A DNA stretch of 57,578 nucleotides from Fischerella muscicola SAG 1427-1 = PCC 73103 (GCF_000317245.1 NZ_AJLJ01000164.1:1-57578), one strand, 5' to 3'; shown: positions 8,547 to 19,700, counted from the stretch's first letter. Made by a program: numbers and translations. The notes: generated by a model from the sequence alone, not told the origin.

Positions 8547-8798
8547 TTAGATTCTACCGATATTTGTCAATCCCAAAACAATAGCAACGCCGATCACATG
8601 ACCAAAAGCCATAGCAGCGATGAAGGCGGGAACACTCAAAGGTAATCCAGGCATTTTTGGACCAACTTTGGGCTTTTCAATTCTGAAACTTAGCAAAACA
8701 ACCACTAAACAGCTGATGCTAATAATCAGTGCTACTGTAGGACTCCATTCGGGTGTAGGAGGAACTGTGGCAGCGGCTGCTAGTAAAATTGATGACAT
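8547..8798 (-). CDS. psaK: Photosystem I subunit PsaK (copy 2)
   Basis: A second PsaK of 83 residues from the chosen ATG. The open frame extends 15 codons further upstream, but an AGGAGA site lies 10 bases before this ATG, and the protein then begins [13 protein letters not shown], parallel to [14 protein letters not shown] of the other copy. It has two hydrophobic helices, a loop with [13 protein letters not shown], and [16 protein letters not shown] at the end. The two copies differ enough to suggest separate roles, as with the constitutive and light-induced PsaK forms known in cyanobacteria; which is which cannot be told here. Confidence 0.92.
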   Translation of the reverse strand: MSSILLAAAATVPPTPEWSPTVALIISISCLVVVLLSFRIEKPKVGPKMPGLPLSVPAFIAAMAFGHVIGVAIVLGLTNIGRI

Positions 8799-8902
8799 CA
8801 AGCTTTTGTCTCCTATAGGAAAAAATTGATGTAGACCACACAAATTATAAGATTGCTAGGGAAAAACTAACTTTTTGTATTGGAAAAATCTCGGAAATTT
8901 TT

Positions 8903-9574
8903 ATGCGAATTAAAATTTGCGGTATCACTCAACCACAACAAGGAAAAGCGATCGCTGATTTGGGTGCCACAGCATTAGGATTTATTTGTGTTAACACTTC
9001 ACCTCGTTATGTTAATAGCGGTCAAATTCGAGCCGTAGTAGAAAACCTGCCAAAGCAAATTGACACCATAGGTGTATTTGCTAACACGTCCGTTGAACAA
9101 ATCAGGCAGACTGTTGTTGATGGTGGTTTAACAGGGGTACAGTTGCATGGAGATGAATCACCAGAATTTTGTCAAAAATTACGTGACTCTCTACCCCAGG
9201 TAGAAATTATTAAAGCGTTGAGGATACGCACTGTCATAGATTTAGACAAAGCAGCTATCTACAATCTCTGCGTCAATACACTGTTACTTGATGCCTATCA
9301 TCCTCAGCAGCTGGGTGGTACTGGTAAAACTTTAGATTGGCAGATATTACAACAATTTCAGCCCACTTGCCCTTGGTTTTTAGCAGGAGGACTGACACCA
9401 AATAATATTTTAGAAGCTCTAAGTCAAATCAATCCCAGTGGCATTGATCTATCCAGTGGAGTAGAACGCGCACCTGGAGACAAAGATTTGGAGAAAGTCG
9501 CTGAGTTATTTGAGATATTAGGGATCGGGAATCGGGGACAAGGAGGACAAGGAGGAGGACAAGGGAGAGAATAA
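8903..9574 (+). CDS. trpF: Phosphoribosylanthranilate isomerase
   Basis: A protein of 223 residues with the TIM-barrel landmarks of Trp[10 protein letters not shown] at the start (Cys7 is the catalytic base), [25 protein letters not shown] (catalytic Asp), [10 protein letters not shown] and GIDLSSGVE. It converts N-(5-phosphoribosyl)anthranilate to CdRP in tryptophan synthesis. The normal protein ends near ELFEILGI; the last ~18 residues (a Gly/Gln-rich [10 protein letters not shown] tail) are encoded by a GGACAAGGA repeat run, so the C-terminus is extended by repeat DNA. It is convergent with folE. Confidence 0.95.
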   Translation: MRIKICGITQPQQGKAIADLGATALGFICVNTSPRYVNSGQIRAVVENLPKQIDTIGVFANTSVEQIRQTVVDGGLTGVQLHGDESPEFCQKLRDSLPQVEIIKALRIRTVIDLDKAAIYNLCVNTLLLDAYHPQQLGGTGKTLDWQILQQFQPTCPWFLAGGLTPNNILEALSQINPSGIDLSSGVERAPGDKDLEKVAELFEILGIGNRGQGGQGGGQGRE

Positions 9575-9585
9575 ACACCAATTTC

Positions 9586-9634
9586 CTGTTCGCTGTTCGC
9601 TGTTCCCTGTTCCCCGTTCCCCGTTCCCCGTTCA
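9586..9634. repeat. Seven tandem heptanucleotides (CTGTTCC/CCGTTCC type)
   Basis: Seven consecutive 7-base units drift from CTGTTCG to CTGTTCC to CCGTTCC. This is a short tandemly repeated sequence of the kind common in heterocystous cyanobacteria. The run ends exactly where the folE stop codon begins and, with the repeat-coded trpF tail, fills the whole trpF-folE gap. Confidence 0.85.
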
Positions 9635-10342
9635 CTAAAATATCGCCGCTTGGTGACGAATCAAATTGAAGAATTCTTCACGGGTTTTGTGTTCTTCCTC
9701 GAATACACCAACCATTGCACTAGTGACAGTCCATGAACCTGGCTTTTGCACACCCCGCATCACCATGCACATATGGGTGGCTTCGATGACAACAGCAACA
9801 CCCTGGGGTTCTAAGATAGTTTGAACTGCTTCAGCTATTTGGCGCGTTAATCTTTCTTGTACTTGCAAGCGACGAGAATACATCTCGACAATCCGAGCAA
9901 GCTTACTCAATCCTACGACTTTTTGATTTGGGATATAAGCAACATGAGCTTTGCCCATAAATGGCAGCATATGGTGTTCGCACAAGCTAAAAACATTAAT
10001 ATCTCGGACTAACACCATCTCGCTATGTCCCTCGTCAAAAATCGCTCCATTGACGATTTCTTCCAAGGACTGGTTATAACCACTAGTTAAAAACCGCATG
10101 GCTTCTGCCACTCGCTTTGGTGTTTTCAGTAGTCCTTCGCGTTCTGGATCTTCTCCTACACCCAACAGCAATGTCCGTACAGCTTCCACCATCTCATCCA
10201 TTTGTTCTTCTTGCGGTGGGTGCAAGTCTGGTTCTCGCCCATCATGAGTGTTGCGGTCGGGTCTAGTGGTAATGGCTTCTGTTAAGTCGGGAACCAAAGG
10301 AGATTGAAAACGATTGGAACCGTTGGAGCTAGCAATAGTCAT
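9635..10342 (-). CDS. folE: GTP cyclohydrolase I
   Basis: A protein of 235 residues. The catalytic domain (about 55-230) has the zinc and active-site motifs [30 protein letters not shown] and [15 protein letters not shown]. It converts GTP to 7,8-dihydroneopterin triphosphate, the first step to folate and pterins. The first ~50 residues are polar and poorly structured, as in other cyanobacterial FolE proteins. It is the last gene of a minus-strand block with SDR, accA, aar and ado. Confidence 0.96.
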   Translation of the reverse strand: MTIASSNGSNRFQSPLVPDLTEAITTRPDRNTHDGREPDLHPPQEEQMDEMVEAVRTLLLGVGEDPEREGLLKTPKRVAEAMRFLTSGYNQSLEEIVNGAIFDEGHSEMVLVRDINVFSLCEHHMLPFMGKAHVAYIPNQKVVGLSKLARIVEMYSRRLQVQERLTRQIAEAVQTILEPQGVAVVIEATHMCMVMRGVQKPGSWTVTSAMVGVFEEEHKTREEFFNLIRHQAAIF

Positions 10343-10446
10343 GGTATGAGTCTTGAATAAGTTTGGAATATGAATGACTGTGCGATGAAAACAGTTAACA
10401 GCGAATAGTCATCAGTGTTTATCGATAACTGATAACTGACTAACTA

Positions 10447-11166
10447 TTAAAGGACGCCAACGCTAGGCATTAGGGTCAACTCATCAATCACTGCTTGCTG
10501 TGGCAACAATGCAGTGTATACTATCGACTGGGCAACAATTTCTGGAGATAGCATTTTTGAGCGGTCAAAGTCAGCGCCGACAGTATCCCAGAGTTCGGTA
10601 TTGACTGCACCAGGACATACGGCAGTAACGCGGATACCGTTAGGGCGCTCTTCTTGTGCCAAAGTTTGAGAAAGAGCTAGAAGACCTGCTTTGCTAGCGC
10701 AGTATGCCCCCCAATTGGGAAACGCTTGTTTGCCGGCTATTGATACAACGTTGATGATAGTGCCTGTTTGGCGATCGCGCATTCCCGGCAAGATTCCCAT
10801 AATACACTGAAATACACTGGTGAGATTTAAATCTAGCACCCTTTGCCAGTCAGATAGGGAAGTTTGGCTCAGACTAGCAACATAACCCATGCCAGCATTA
10901 TTGACCAAAATATCTATATCACCAAAGTCATGAGCGATCGCCTGAATTTGTTCTTGCACTTGGTCTACACAAGCCAAATCCACAGAATAAGCTTTTGCAT
11001 TTACTCCTGTGTGCTGCACTGCTTCTGCTACCGCTGCTAACTTATCAACAGAACGGCTCACCAAGGCAACATCAACTCCTGCTTTTGCAAAGGCCAAAGC
11101 AGTCGCTTTACCAATACCACTACTTGCCCCGGTAATCAGGGCGCGTTGTTTCTGCTCAAAACTCAT
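10447..11166 (-). CDS. SDR-family oxidoreductase linked to the alkane/fatty-acid genes
   Basis: A classical SDR of 239 residues from the ATG chosen here: TGASSGIGKATALAF at residues ~11-25, NNAGMGYVAS, catalytic Ser in NVVSIAGKQ, and YCASKAGL (Tyr-Lys pair). The frame is open 49 codons further upstream (to 11313), but that part does not look like SDR sequence, and the family normally starts right before the Rossmann motif. It follows accA on the same strand. I recall an SDR as a common neighbour of aar and accA in cyanobacteria; the substrate is not known from the sequence, and an acyl or aldehyde substrate is only a guess. Confidence 0.88.
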   Translation of the reverse strand: MSFEQKQRALITGASSGIGKATALAFAKAGVDVALVSRSVDKLAAVAEAVQHTGVNAKAYSVDLACVDQVQEQIQAIAHDFGDIDILVNNAGMGYVASLSQTSLSDWQRVLDLNLTSVFQCIMGILPGMRDRQTGTIINVVSIAGKQAFPNWGAYCASKAGLLALSQTLAQEERPNGIRVTAVCPGAVNTELWDTVGADFDRSKMLSPEIVAQSIVYTALLPQQAVIDELTLMPSVGVL

Positions 11167-11451
11167 GCGATGAATTCCAAATTCTTTGGCAGATAAAATT
11201 ACGTTGCCACTTACTTGATTCAAATCTTTAAATTTACTCCTAAGATTAAGCAAATCTAAAAATTTGATTAATTCTGCCTGACAAATGCTATTATTCATTG
11301 CCAGTACAGGCATATACTTAGTTTGTTTTACCAGTCAAAATCGTGGTTTTTGTCTGGATATTCAAGTTGCACCCTTTATTTTGGTTATTGACAACAACAC
11401 AAGCAGTACAAATCGCTCTTTGAAACTGAGTTGATTTGCCAATAACGTAAA

Positions 11452-11498
11452 TGCCTATGGTTAAAAAGATTGTTAAAAATCTTTAAGAACCATAGGCA
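11452..11498. other. Long hairpin in the accA-SDR gap
   Basis: In the 375-bp space between accA and the SDR start, TGCCTATGGTT (11452-11462) pairs with AACCATAGGCA (11488-11498), and an inner AAAGATT/AATCTTT pair extends the stem. There is no T-tract on the minus strand, so this may be an mRNA stability or processing hairpin, or a dispersed repeat, rather than a simple terminator. I see no gene in the rest of this gap. Confidence 0.65.
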
Positions 11499-11541
11499 AT
11501 TATAGCATTGCTGTTATTGCTAATCAAAAATTTCAGTATCC

Positions 11542-12522
11542 TTAGTGGGAAACTTCAGTAAAAACACCCATTTTGCGGAATTTTTCATAGCGTAGTTGCC
11601 GACGTTCAGCAGCAGTAAGACGACCCAATTCATCTAGATTGTCTAATAAAGCACTTTTGAGAATTTGAGCAGTCTTGATGGGGTCAGAATGAGCGCCGCC
11701 AACTGGTTCTGATAAAATTTGGTCAATTATGCCCAAGTTTTTCAGGTCGTGAGAAGTCATTTTGAGAACTGCTGCTGCTTGGGAAGCTTTGCTGGCGTCT
11801 TTCCAAAGAATAGCAGCACAAGCTTCTGGGGTGATCACGGTATAAACTGAGTGTTCAAACATGAGTACGCGATCGCCAACACCAATACCAAGCGCTCCAC
11901 CAGAACCACCTTCACCAATCACTGTACAAATAATTGGTACATCTAGGCTAAACATCTCGCGCAAATTATAAGCGATCGCTTCTCCCGCGCCCTGTCGTTC
12001 AGCTACCACAGTGGGTAAGGCTCCTGGTGTATCAATAAAAGTTAGAATAGGCATCCCAAACTTATTGGCGTGTTCCATTAATCGCATCGCCTTGCGATAG
12101 CCCCCAGGGGTTGCCATACCAAAATTACGAGCAATATTATCTTTTGTATCACGTCCTTTTTGATGACCCAACATCACCACAGGTTGCCCTCCCAAACGAG
12201 CAACACCACCAATTAAAGCTGGATCATCAGAACCACAGCGATCGCCATGCAACTCCATCCATTCATCAGTAATAGCCTGAATGTAATCAAGAGTACTGGG
12301 GCGACGGGGATGACGAGCGACTTGCAGACGCTGCGATGGTGATAGGCTAGTAAAAATCTCCTCACGTAATTGCATAGCACGTGTTTCCAGTTGACGAATT
12401 TGACTAGAAACATCGACGCCATTTTCTTCCGCAAGTTGACGGATCTGATCAATCCGGTTTGCTAATTCTGCTAAAGGCTTTTCAAAATCCAACAGTAATG
12501 GTTTGCGTTCAGTAGTTGCCAT
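11542..12522 (-). CDS. accA: Acetyl-CoA carboxylase carboxyltransferase subunit alpha
   Basis: A protein of 326 residues, full length for AccA. Conserved blocks are visible: [14 protein letters not shown] near the N-terminus, HRGDRxG-like [49 protein letters not shown] and [13 protein letters not shown]. With AccD it transfers the carboxyl group from biotin to acetyl-CoA to make malonyl-CoA. It sits directly downstream of aar on the same strand, linking fatty-acid synthesis to alkane formation. Confidence 0.97.
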   Translation of the reverse strand: MATTERKPLLLDFEKPLAELANRIDQIRQLAEENGVDVSSQIRQLETRAMQLREEIFTSLSPSQRLQVARHPRRPSTLDYIQAITDEWMELHGDRCGSDDPALIGGVARLGGQPVVMLGHQKGRDTKDNIARNFGMATPGGYRKAMRLMEHANKFGMPILTFIDTPGALPTVVAERQGAGEAIAYNLREMFSLDVPIICTVIGEGGSGGALGIGVGDRVLMFEHSVYTVITPEACAAILWKDASKASQAAAVLKMTSHDLKNLGIIDQILSEPVGGAHSDPIKTAQILKSALLDNLDELGRLTAAERRQLRYEKFRKMGVFTEVSH

Positions 12523-12544
12523 ATTTTAGGAATATAGATTAGAA

Positions 12545-12715
12545 ATTAGCGATTGGGGACTGGGTATCAGGGATTGGGGATCAGGGATTGGGAATTGGGC
12601 ATGGGGTATTGGTAAGAGACTTGTTAAATTATTATTCTCCCTTGTCCTCCTTGTCCTCATTGTCCACTTTTCCAATCCCCGATCCCCGATCCCCAATCCC
12701 CAATCCCAATCCCTA
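12545..12715. repeat. Inverted arrays of GGGATTG-type heptamers between accA and aar
   Basis: The 190-bp gap is nearly all low-complexity repeat. The left part holds units of the form GGGGATTG/GGGAATTG, and the right part (about 12671-12712) holds their complement (CCCCAATC, CCCCGATC). The two arms can pair into a long hairpin between the two minus-strand genes. The array runs up to the aar stop codon. Confidence 0.8.
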
Positions 12716-13732
12716 CACCAACAGCGGTCTAAATCCGTGTTTTACCGATACTTGACCAATATGCTCCATCTTTTCTACGGTAATCTGATTACGTCCCCAA
12801 GAGAAGTTCGTATGCAACTTCTCAAATTCCAGCAGCATTGATTCAGCAAAACAAGCAAACAACTGCCGTTCTGGAACATCCATATTGACAATTTTCATGA
12901 TTTTCCAATCAATATCAAGAGAATGCTCCACAATGCCACCATTGAGAACATACACATCAGGATGCTGGATCTTAGTAGCTAAATTTTTTGGATAGCCGCC
13001 ATCAATCAACAAACAGGGTTTTTTCAAATCTGTCGGATCGATTTCCATACCTTTAGGCATACTAGCAACCCAAACTATAATGTCAGCTAGGGGTAAGGCT
13101 TCTTCTAAAGCTAGGATTTTTCCCCGTCCTAGTTCTGCTTGCAAGTTTGTGAGGCGTTCTTGGTTACGTGCAATAAGCAGTAAGTCTTTGACATCTGTTT
13201 TTGCGTCTAACCAGCGACAAACGGCACTACCAATATCTCCAGTGGCTCCACACACAGCAACAGTAGCATTCGACAGTTCAATCCCTAATTGTTTTGATGC
13301 CTGTTCTACCTGTCTACAAATAATGTAAGCGGTGTGTGTATTTCCTGTGGTGAAGCGTTCAAACTCTAGTTCGATGTTGCGGACTTGTTTGAACTGCTCT
13401 AAATTAAAATTTTCAAAAATTATCGAGGAAAATCCGCCCAAAGCCGTAATATCTATATCGTGCTTTTGAGCAAGAGCCATAGCATTCAGGATTTTACGTG
13501 TAGCTGCTTTGATCCGACGGGTTGCCAGCATTTCCGGCAAAAAGCACGATTCTACGTACTTTCCCTCTATTTTCTGACCAGTGACGCTGGTTACAGTGAT
13601 GTGATCAACAATCTGGGGCGGGGCGCTGCACCAAAAATCTAGACCTTGATCTGCGTACTCCGGATAGCCTAAGTCTCTGGCTACCGCTTGTGCGTGTTCT
13701 AAACTAGTAAGATGTCCGATTAGACCAAACAT
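12713..13732 (-). CDS. aar: Long-chain acyl-ACP reductase (alkane pathway)
   Basis: A protein of 339 residues, matching cyanobacterial AAR in length. The NADPH-binding motif [15 protein letters not shown] lies near residue 165. The catalytic nucleophile is present as Cys294 (LFACFAES), the position known for this enzyme. AAR reduces fatty acyl-ACP to the fatty aldehyde, which ADO then converts to alkane. It lies between ado (upstream) and accA (downstream), all on the minus strand, but 500 bp of repeats separate it from ado, so the two genes may have separate promoters. Confidence 0.97.
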   Translation of the reverse strand: MFGLIGHLTSLEHAQAVARDLGYPEYADQGLDFWCSAPPQIVDHITVTSVTGQKIEGKYVESCFLPEMLATRRIKAATRKILNAMALAQKHDIDITALGGFSSIIFENFNLEQFKQVRNIELEFERFTTGNTHTAYIICRQVEQASKQLGIELSNATVAVCGATGDIGSAVCRWLDAKTDVKDLLLIARNQERLTNLQAELGRGKILALEEALPLADIIVWVASMPKGMEIDPTDLKKPCLLIDGGYPKNLATKIQHPDVYVLNGGIVEHSLDIDWKIMKIVNMDVPERQLFACFAESMLLEFEKLHTNFSWGRNQITVEKMEHIGQVSVKHGFRPLLV

Positions 13733-14232
13733 GAACTGTTCTATTAGGCGTATGCTTTTTTAAAAGCGTGGTGGCAGTGGATTTTGGATTTTGGATTTTA
13801 GATTTTGGAGCCACTACGTCCTTGGGGATTCTCCCCGTTGTAGCACGTGGCGTGATTTTGCGAAAAGTTTGTAGACACAAAACGTCTTCCTGTTAGGGTG
13901 CGGAGGTTGCCTCCTAATCACAGCTTTTCAACAAGGATTTTGGATTTTAGATTTGGAATTTATGACCTAAATTGGAAACAGTAATGGTCTCATACCAAAA
14001 AAAACAATCTTCAATCAGTCATCTAAAATCAGAGCGGTTAGTGGAAAAGAAATTACTAACCCTTAAAAATTCTGGATAGTGATTCATAGCAAGAGCAGAT
14101 AAAAGTTAAAAGGCCAATCAGTATTTAGATTTGCGATTTTAGATAGAGTTCAATCTAAAATCCACGCATCCGAAATCCAAAATCGACACGCTCAAAGTCT
14201 TAACCTTTTTCCTTTTAACTTTTACCTTGGGC
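13733..14232. other. Repeat-rich gap between aar and ado
   Basis: No gene is seen in these 500 bp. It holds runs of GATTTTGGATTTTAG-type repeats (13779-13810 and 13937-13960; related CTAAAATC forms at 14018-14030 and 14153-14185). It also holds one copy (13809-13854) of a dispersed palindromic repeat that begins GAGCCACT and ends GTAGCACGTGGCGTG. Relatives of this copy occur at 17297-17343, 22367-22413 and 31187-31232. A promoter for aar must lie here if the gene is transcribed apart from ado, but I cannot point to one. Confidence 0.7.
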
Positions 14233-14928
14233 TTACGCAGCTCTGAGTCCGTAGGCAGATAGACGCATGATATCACGGGTATTGAAGCCAATATTACTTA
14301 AAGCTTCACCGTACTGAATCATAAAATCTTCTACCAACGCTTCTTTTTCCATTGCTAGTACTTCGGCATCATCAGCGACTTGATTAAGCATTTGCCAAAC
14401 AATAGGAAGATTTTGGCGATTTGCTTCTTCTAATTCAGCTTTTGCTTCTTCAAAGTGTTCTTTTAACCAAACTTCTCCAAAATTTAGGTGACTGTATTCA
14501 TCCTTTACAACACCTTCAGTAATTTTACGTGCGAAATCATCAGCTACAGGGATATAGATGTTATATGCTGCGATCGCAAAACATTCGATAATTAAAGATT
14601 GAATTAGCAAGCAAGTAACAATTTTGCCCTCTTGTGCTGCTATTTGAAAATTTTGATGCAGTTGGGAAAAAAATTGTTTAGCAAACGACCTATCTGGCGT
14701 TACCTGGAGATTGCGTCCACAGGCTTCAAATCCCTTTTTGTGACGGCTTTCCATTTTAGAAAGACGAATTAGGTCATCTTTATGTTCACTCAGCAGTTCA
14801 GCAAGTCTCAGGTAATTTTCATACGCTTCTTGTTCTCCTTCAATCACGATTGCATTAACCCGACTATAGGCGTCTTTATAGGTTTCGCTCTTGAAGTCGA
14901 TTTCAGATTGATTTGCTAGCTGCTGCAT
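14233..14928 (-). CDS. ado: Aldehyde-deformylating oxygenase (alkane synthase)
   Basis: A protein of 231 residues from the chosen ATG. The frame is open ten codons further, but AGGAG lies 11 bases before this ATG, and the length and numbering then match the family exactly. All six diiron ligands are present: Glu32, Glu60, His63 (MESRH), Glu115, Glu144 and His147 (DEYSH). It is a soluble ferritin-like enzyme that turns Cn fatty aldehydes into Cn-1 alkanes and formate, using O2 and ferredoxin electrons. It is paired with aar downstream. Confidence 0.98.
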   Translation of the reverse strand: MQQLANQSEIDFKSETYKDAYSRVNAIVIEGEQEAYENYLRLAELLSEHKDDLIRLSKMESRHKKGFEACGRNLQVTPDRSFAKQFFSQLHQNFQIAAQEGKIVTCLLIQSLIIECFAIAAYNIYIPVADDFARKITEGVVKDEYSHLNFGEVWLKEHFEEAKAELEEANRQNLPIVWQMLNQVADDAEVLAMEKEALVEDFMIQYGEALSNIGFNTRDIMRLSAYGLRAA

Positions 14929-15320
14929 TGTACGTTCACTCCTGAACATATGATACATTGGATACCAAAATTGTATTTAACCCTATGGAAGTAGGGCAAT
15001 GGCGATCTCAGGGCGTAAAACACCCAGAGGGTGAATTCCCGGAGGGTATATGTCAAGTGATGAAAGATGAAATCAGTGTAGACGCCCGGAGGGCGACTTC
15101 CCAAAGGGTAGGATGAAGTATTACTATTTATCCTTCTGCCTTCTGTCTTCCTCTTTCATCGTTTATCTATACATCCTTATTTTTACTCACTCTGGTTTAA
15201 TTTAACTTAACAAGTCACTATAGTTCTAGATTAGCTGTTGCCGGGAGCATTAGCGTAGCTCCTGTTGAATGAGCTTCGCTCTAGTAACAAAAAACAAATG
15301 GTTGGATCTTAATTTAGTTC
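14929..15320. other. Gap upstream of ado with short CCCGGAGGG-type repeats
   Basis: No gene is supported here. Two related units occur: CACCCAGAGGGTGAATTCCC (about 15031-15050) and GCCCGGAGGGCGACTTCCC (about 15085-15103). A third small inverted element, TAGCGTAGCTCCTGTTG with GAGCTTCGCTCTAG, lies near 15252-15284. The ado promoter and that of the ABC permease should both lie in this divergent gap. Confidence 0.55.
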
Positions 15321-16148
15321 ATGTCCAAGCCACTCTGGAATCTGAAATCTCCCTCTTTATGGAGTTTAGGAGTACTTTTGTTAGGGGTTTTGATTGTCTT
15401 ATTACCCCTTTTTGTAGTTTTCTTAACATCTATTGCACCGTCTGGAACTACTCCTACTCTGTTCCCTCAAAACGGTTGGTCTTTCGCTAATTACCGTGAA
15501 GCTTGGCAACAAGGTAAATTATTGCTGGCATTTGCTAATTCTAGTTTGGTAGCATTGGCTGTTACTGGTTTTCAGATTGTGACTTCTGCATTGGCAGGTT
15601 ATGCACTAGCAAGGCTGAAATTTCGCGGTAGACAAGCATTGATGTTGTTTGTCTTGGCAACACTAGTGATTCCCTTTCAATTACTCGTGATTCCTATATT
15701 TTTGGTATTGAAATGGGGACATCTAATTAACACTTACTGGGCTTTGATTTTACCAACAGCAGCTAACGGTTTTGGTATCTTCTTATTACGGCAATATTTC
15801 TTAACAATTCCTGTAGAGTTGGAGCAAGCAGCAGCAATAGATGGAGCCAACCGCTTACAAATCTTGTGGCAAATAATCTTACCTTTAGCACGTCCAGCCT
15901 TGGTAACTTTGTTTTTGTTCACTTTTATCGGTGAATGGAATGATCTATTTAAGCCATTAGTATTTACTACAAAACCAGAATTGAGAACTGTGCAGCTAGC
16001 TTTGGCTGAGTTTCAGGAGCAATTTACCAATAACTGGCCTTTGCTAATGGCGGCAGTAAGTATAGCCACTGTACCAATTTTATTGTTATTTCTCCTTGGT
16101 CAGCGTCAATTGATTCAAGGTATTGCCACAACAGGAATTAAAAAGTGA
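15321..16148 (+). CDS. Carbohydrate ABC transporter permease (MalG/UgpE type)
   Basis: A protein of 275 residues with six hydrophobic segments. The EAA loop that contacts the ATPase is clear (EQAAAIDGANRLQILWQI followed by LPLARPALV), and the last cytoplasmic part has GEWNDLFKPLVF, typical of MalG-like inner-membrane permeases for sugars or glycerol-3-phosphate. No binding protein, second permease or ATPase gene is adjacent, so its partners must be elsewhere. An AT-rich hairpin (16159-16188) follows the stop by 10 bases and may end the transcript. Confidence 0.9.
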   Translation: MSKPLWNLKSPSLWSLGVLLLGVLIVLLPLFVVFLTSIAPSGTTPTLFPQNGWSFANYREAWQQGKLLLAFANSSLVALAVTGFQIVTSALAGYALARLKFRGRQALMLFVLATLVIPFQLLVIPIFLVLKWGHLINTYWALILPTAANGFGIFLLRQYFLTIPVELEQAAAIDGANRLQILWQIILPLARPALVTLFLFTFIGEWNDLFKPLVFTTKPELRTVQLALAEFQEQFTNNWPLLMAAVSIATVPILLLFLLGQRQLIQGIATTGIKK

Positions 16149-16730
16149 ATTGATATCATTTTGTATACTTATATTAATTTATACAAAAATATTGTCTGAA
16201 ATTGTGCTAACTATACCAGTATTACTAGATATACCGATTTTAAATTTTAGAAATTAATATTGGGTGGTATGGGTTAATGCCTTTTTTTAATAAGGATAGA
16301 TAATCCACGTAATTCATATAGTTTGTTAATTATGAACAGATTGTTGCTAGGATTCAGATTTGCTTGTCAGCAAATTTCAACAATTCATTTTGGAATATGA
16401 AACTATCGTAAATCACTCAAATACTAAAGAATATTAGATATTTACCTAGCCATAACGAACTGCGTGTTACAAAACGCATGAAAATTCTTCTTTTTTCTTT
16501 TCTTAAATCATCGCCATTCTCAAACTCCAAAGCCAAAATTTGGTTATGCATCTTAAGTAATAGCATTGTCAGTTAACACAGCAATCGGGAAAATTTGAAT
16601 GGTTAAGGGTGAAATGATCAAGAACTCAGCCTTTTACCTTTAAACTTTTCCCGACTTACACCCGTCAATGTTTAAGATGGTGAACAACCAGCGTGCCTCT
16701 CCAACTCGGCTAATCATAAACTAAAACCCC
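16149..16730. other. Gap between ABC permease and tamB
   Basis: Apart from the AT hairpin TTTTGTATA (16159-16167)/TATACAAAA (16180-16188), I see no gene, RNA gene or repeat in this 582-bp AT-rich stretch. It must contain the tamB promoter; I cannot place it. Confidence 0.5.
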
Positions 16731-19700
16731 ATGAGTAAATCTCCCCAGCAAAATTATAAATCTCCAATCCTTAGCCTTAGCCTGAGCAACAAGCGTTTAT
16801 GGTTGCTGGTGTTGGGTCGTAGTGGCATCGCTTTAGGTGGCATTTTATTAATAGGATTTGTAGGTGGTGCTTGGCGGTTGTGGAATTTTATCCAGAAAGA
16901 TTTAACACCCTTAGCAGAAAAAAATCTTACTACTACACTCAACCGTCCAGTCAAGCTTGGAGAAGTTAAAGGATTTTCGCTGACGGGAGTACAGTTTGGG
17001 GCTTCAACCATTCCTGCGACATCCACAGATCCAGATCATGTTGTAGTCGAAGCTGTAGAAGTTGGTTTTGAACCGTTACAGTTAGTTTTTAAACATCACT
17101 TGAAATTGGATGTCACCCTAGTCAATCCAGACGTTTACGTGGAACAGGATCAACAAGGGCGTTGGCTGACAACCACCATCAAAAAACGAGGTCAGGGCGA
17201 ATTAATTCAAACAGATTTAGATAAAATACGCTTCCGCAACGCCCAATTAGTACTAGTACCACGCAAGAGAGATATACAAGATACGTGGGACAAGGGGAGC
17301 CACTGCGTTGCGGAGGTTCCCTCCGTTGTAGCATGTGGCGTGGACAAGGGAGACAAGGGGAATATAAATAAAAGACTCCCTGCGTCTGGGAATCCCAGCG
17401 TCACCGCGTCTTCTCCCCTTTCCTCCCCAGTCTCATTTTCACAAATAAGCGGAACTGCCCAACTGTTAGAAAACAACCAAGTAATTAGGTTGGACTTGAC
17501 AGGAAAACCAAACAGTGGTGGTAATGTTGGGTTGAAAGGAAATATTCGTCCCAAGACATGGGCTACAAATTTACAAATACGTGGACAAGAGTTGCTAGCT
17601 TCTGATGTGACGCGCCTGGTTAAGTTACCACTCGTGCTAGAAGCCGGTCGAGTCAATGGCGATTTGCAGATGCAGTTTCAAATTGGGCAAATTCAGCCAC
17701 CCATTTTATTTGGTAGCGTTGATTTGCAAACGGTTCAGTTTCAAGTTCCGAAAGTACCACAACCGTTTCTCAATTCTCAAGGAAAGCTGCGCTTTCAAGG
17801 CACAGAAATTAAACTTGACAATGTGATCGGCAGCTACGGCAAAATCCCATTAATTGCTAACGGTATTATTGACACCAAAACTGGTTACAAATTGGCAGGA
17901 CGTGTGAATGGTGTTAATGTCGCTAATGTGCAAGAAACTCTTAAACTCAAATTGCCTGTACCTGTAACTGGGGAATTGCAAGCAGATTTACAGTTTACAG
18001 GAAAAACGACAGATCCGATTATTACAGGTATCGTTACCACTAAAAAGATTGCTCAGATTGATAAAGTTGATTTTGAAAGTGCCAGTGGCAAGTTTGAGTT
18101 TGCACCAAAAGATGAAGTGATTGTCTTTAAAGACATTCAAGGTAAAGCCAAAGTTGGTGGTGAAGTAACAGGTACTGGCAAAGTTGAGTTGGGAACAGTT
18201 TCCCATTTGGATTTTAATTTATCTGCGAAGAATGTTCCTGGTGATGCGATCGCTCTTCTTTATAACTCTCAACCCACTTTAAAAGTCGGTACTGTCTTTG
18301 GTACAGCCCAGATGACTGGTAATACCGACAATGTGCAAACAACAGTACAATTCCAAGCACCCCAAGCCCAATACCCAGCCAGGGGTGAAGTTGTTGTCAA
18401 TAGCGATCGTACTCTCAATTTTCGTAATGTTGCTTTCAGTGTTGCTGGTGGTAAAGTTCAGGCTGCTGGCAGTTGGAATAATCAGAATTGGCAAGCAGTG
18501 GCTGATGCTACTGGCGTACAAGTAGAACCTTTTGTCAACCCCAAACAACTAGAAAATATAAATCTTGATGATGCCCGCTTCAACGGTCGTCTATTTCTCT
18601 CTGGCAATTCCGCACCCTTGAAACTGGCTAAGATTCGCACCGAGAATGCCAAAGTTAAAGTCGCCAATGGCACGGTGGCAGTTTCTAACATCCAGCTAGG
18701 AGAAAATAATTTTTCTGCCAAACTTGTGGCAAATGGTGTGAGGTTAGTGCATTTACTGAAAAAACCAGCCCCCGCCTTAAAACCAGCATTACAAGCTGGG
18801 ATGGCCGGTACATTCCAAATATCAGGTAATACAAATAATTTTGACCTCAAAACCCTACGTGGAAATGGTTCAGCCAGTTTAGCTGTTAGCAGTGGGAAAG
18901 TAATGGCCACAAATATTCAAATCGCTAACGGTCGCTATCAGGCACAACTGCAAGCAAAGAAAGCTCCGCTACAAGAATTAACACCAATAATTACGCAATT
19001 ACACGGGCCCATTACTGGTGAACTCAACGTTACTGGTTCTGTCGAATCCTTTGAACCAGAGACAATCCAAGCTCAAGGTCAAGCAAAGCTCAATGTTGCT
19101 AATGGCACTTTCAAAGCCACAAATATCCAAGTTGCAAACGGTCATTATCAGGCTGTAGTCAATGCGGCGGGTGTGGCATTAAATCGGTTTCAGCAGAAGT
19201 TAGAAGGTGAATTTGGCGCTCAAGCCCAAGTGACCGGGAATTTGGCAAGTTCTAACTTCGCAGATATACGGGCAACAGGTCAGGTAAGCTTTTCTCAAGG
19301 TCTAGGGGGGATAGATCGACCACTGACGGCGGTTGTTGGCTGGAATGGAGAAAAGTTGCTCGTTGAACGAGCAACAGCCCCTGGGTTAAATGCCAGTGGT
19401 TACATATTAGCCAATACCAAGCAAGGTGACATACCGGAAATTACTGAGTTAAATCTTGATGTCCAAGCCCAAAATTACAATCTGCAAAAGTTGCCGTTAA
19501 ATTTGCCTGAATCCGTAGATTTGGCTGGTAAAGCTGATTTTAATGGGCAAATTACTGGTAATTTACCTGTACCAAATTTAGCAGGAAAGCTAGCGCTGCG
19601 AGACTTGAAGGTTAACAATTTGGCTTTCGAGTCAGCGTTAAATGGTAACATTCAATCAGTGGTAAGAAGTGGTTTAAATTTGGATGTTACTGGCAAGCGT

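Noticed and set aside
9586..9634. Regular heptamer array considered as a CRISPR
   Set aside because: Units are 7 bases and contiguous, with no spacers; they are simple tandem repeats. The same applies to arrays at 12545-12715 and 23570-23635.
11167..11313. 49-residue N-terminal extension of the SDR near accA
   Set aside because: It does not resemble SDR sequence, and the internal ATG gives the family's usual length; the longer form cannot be fully excluded.
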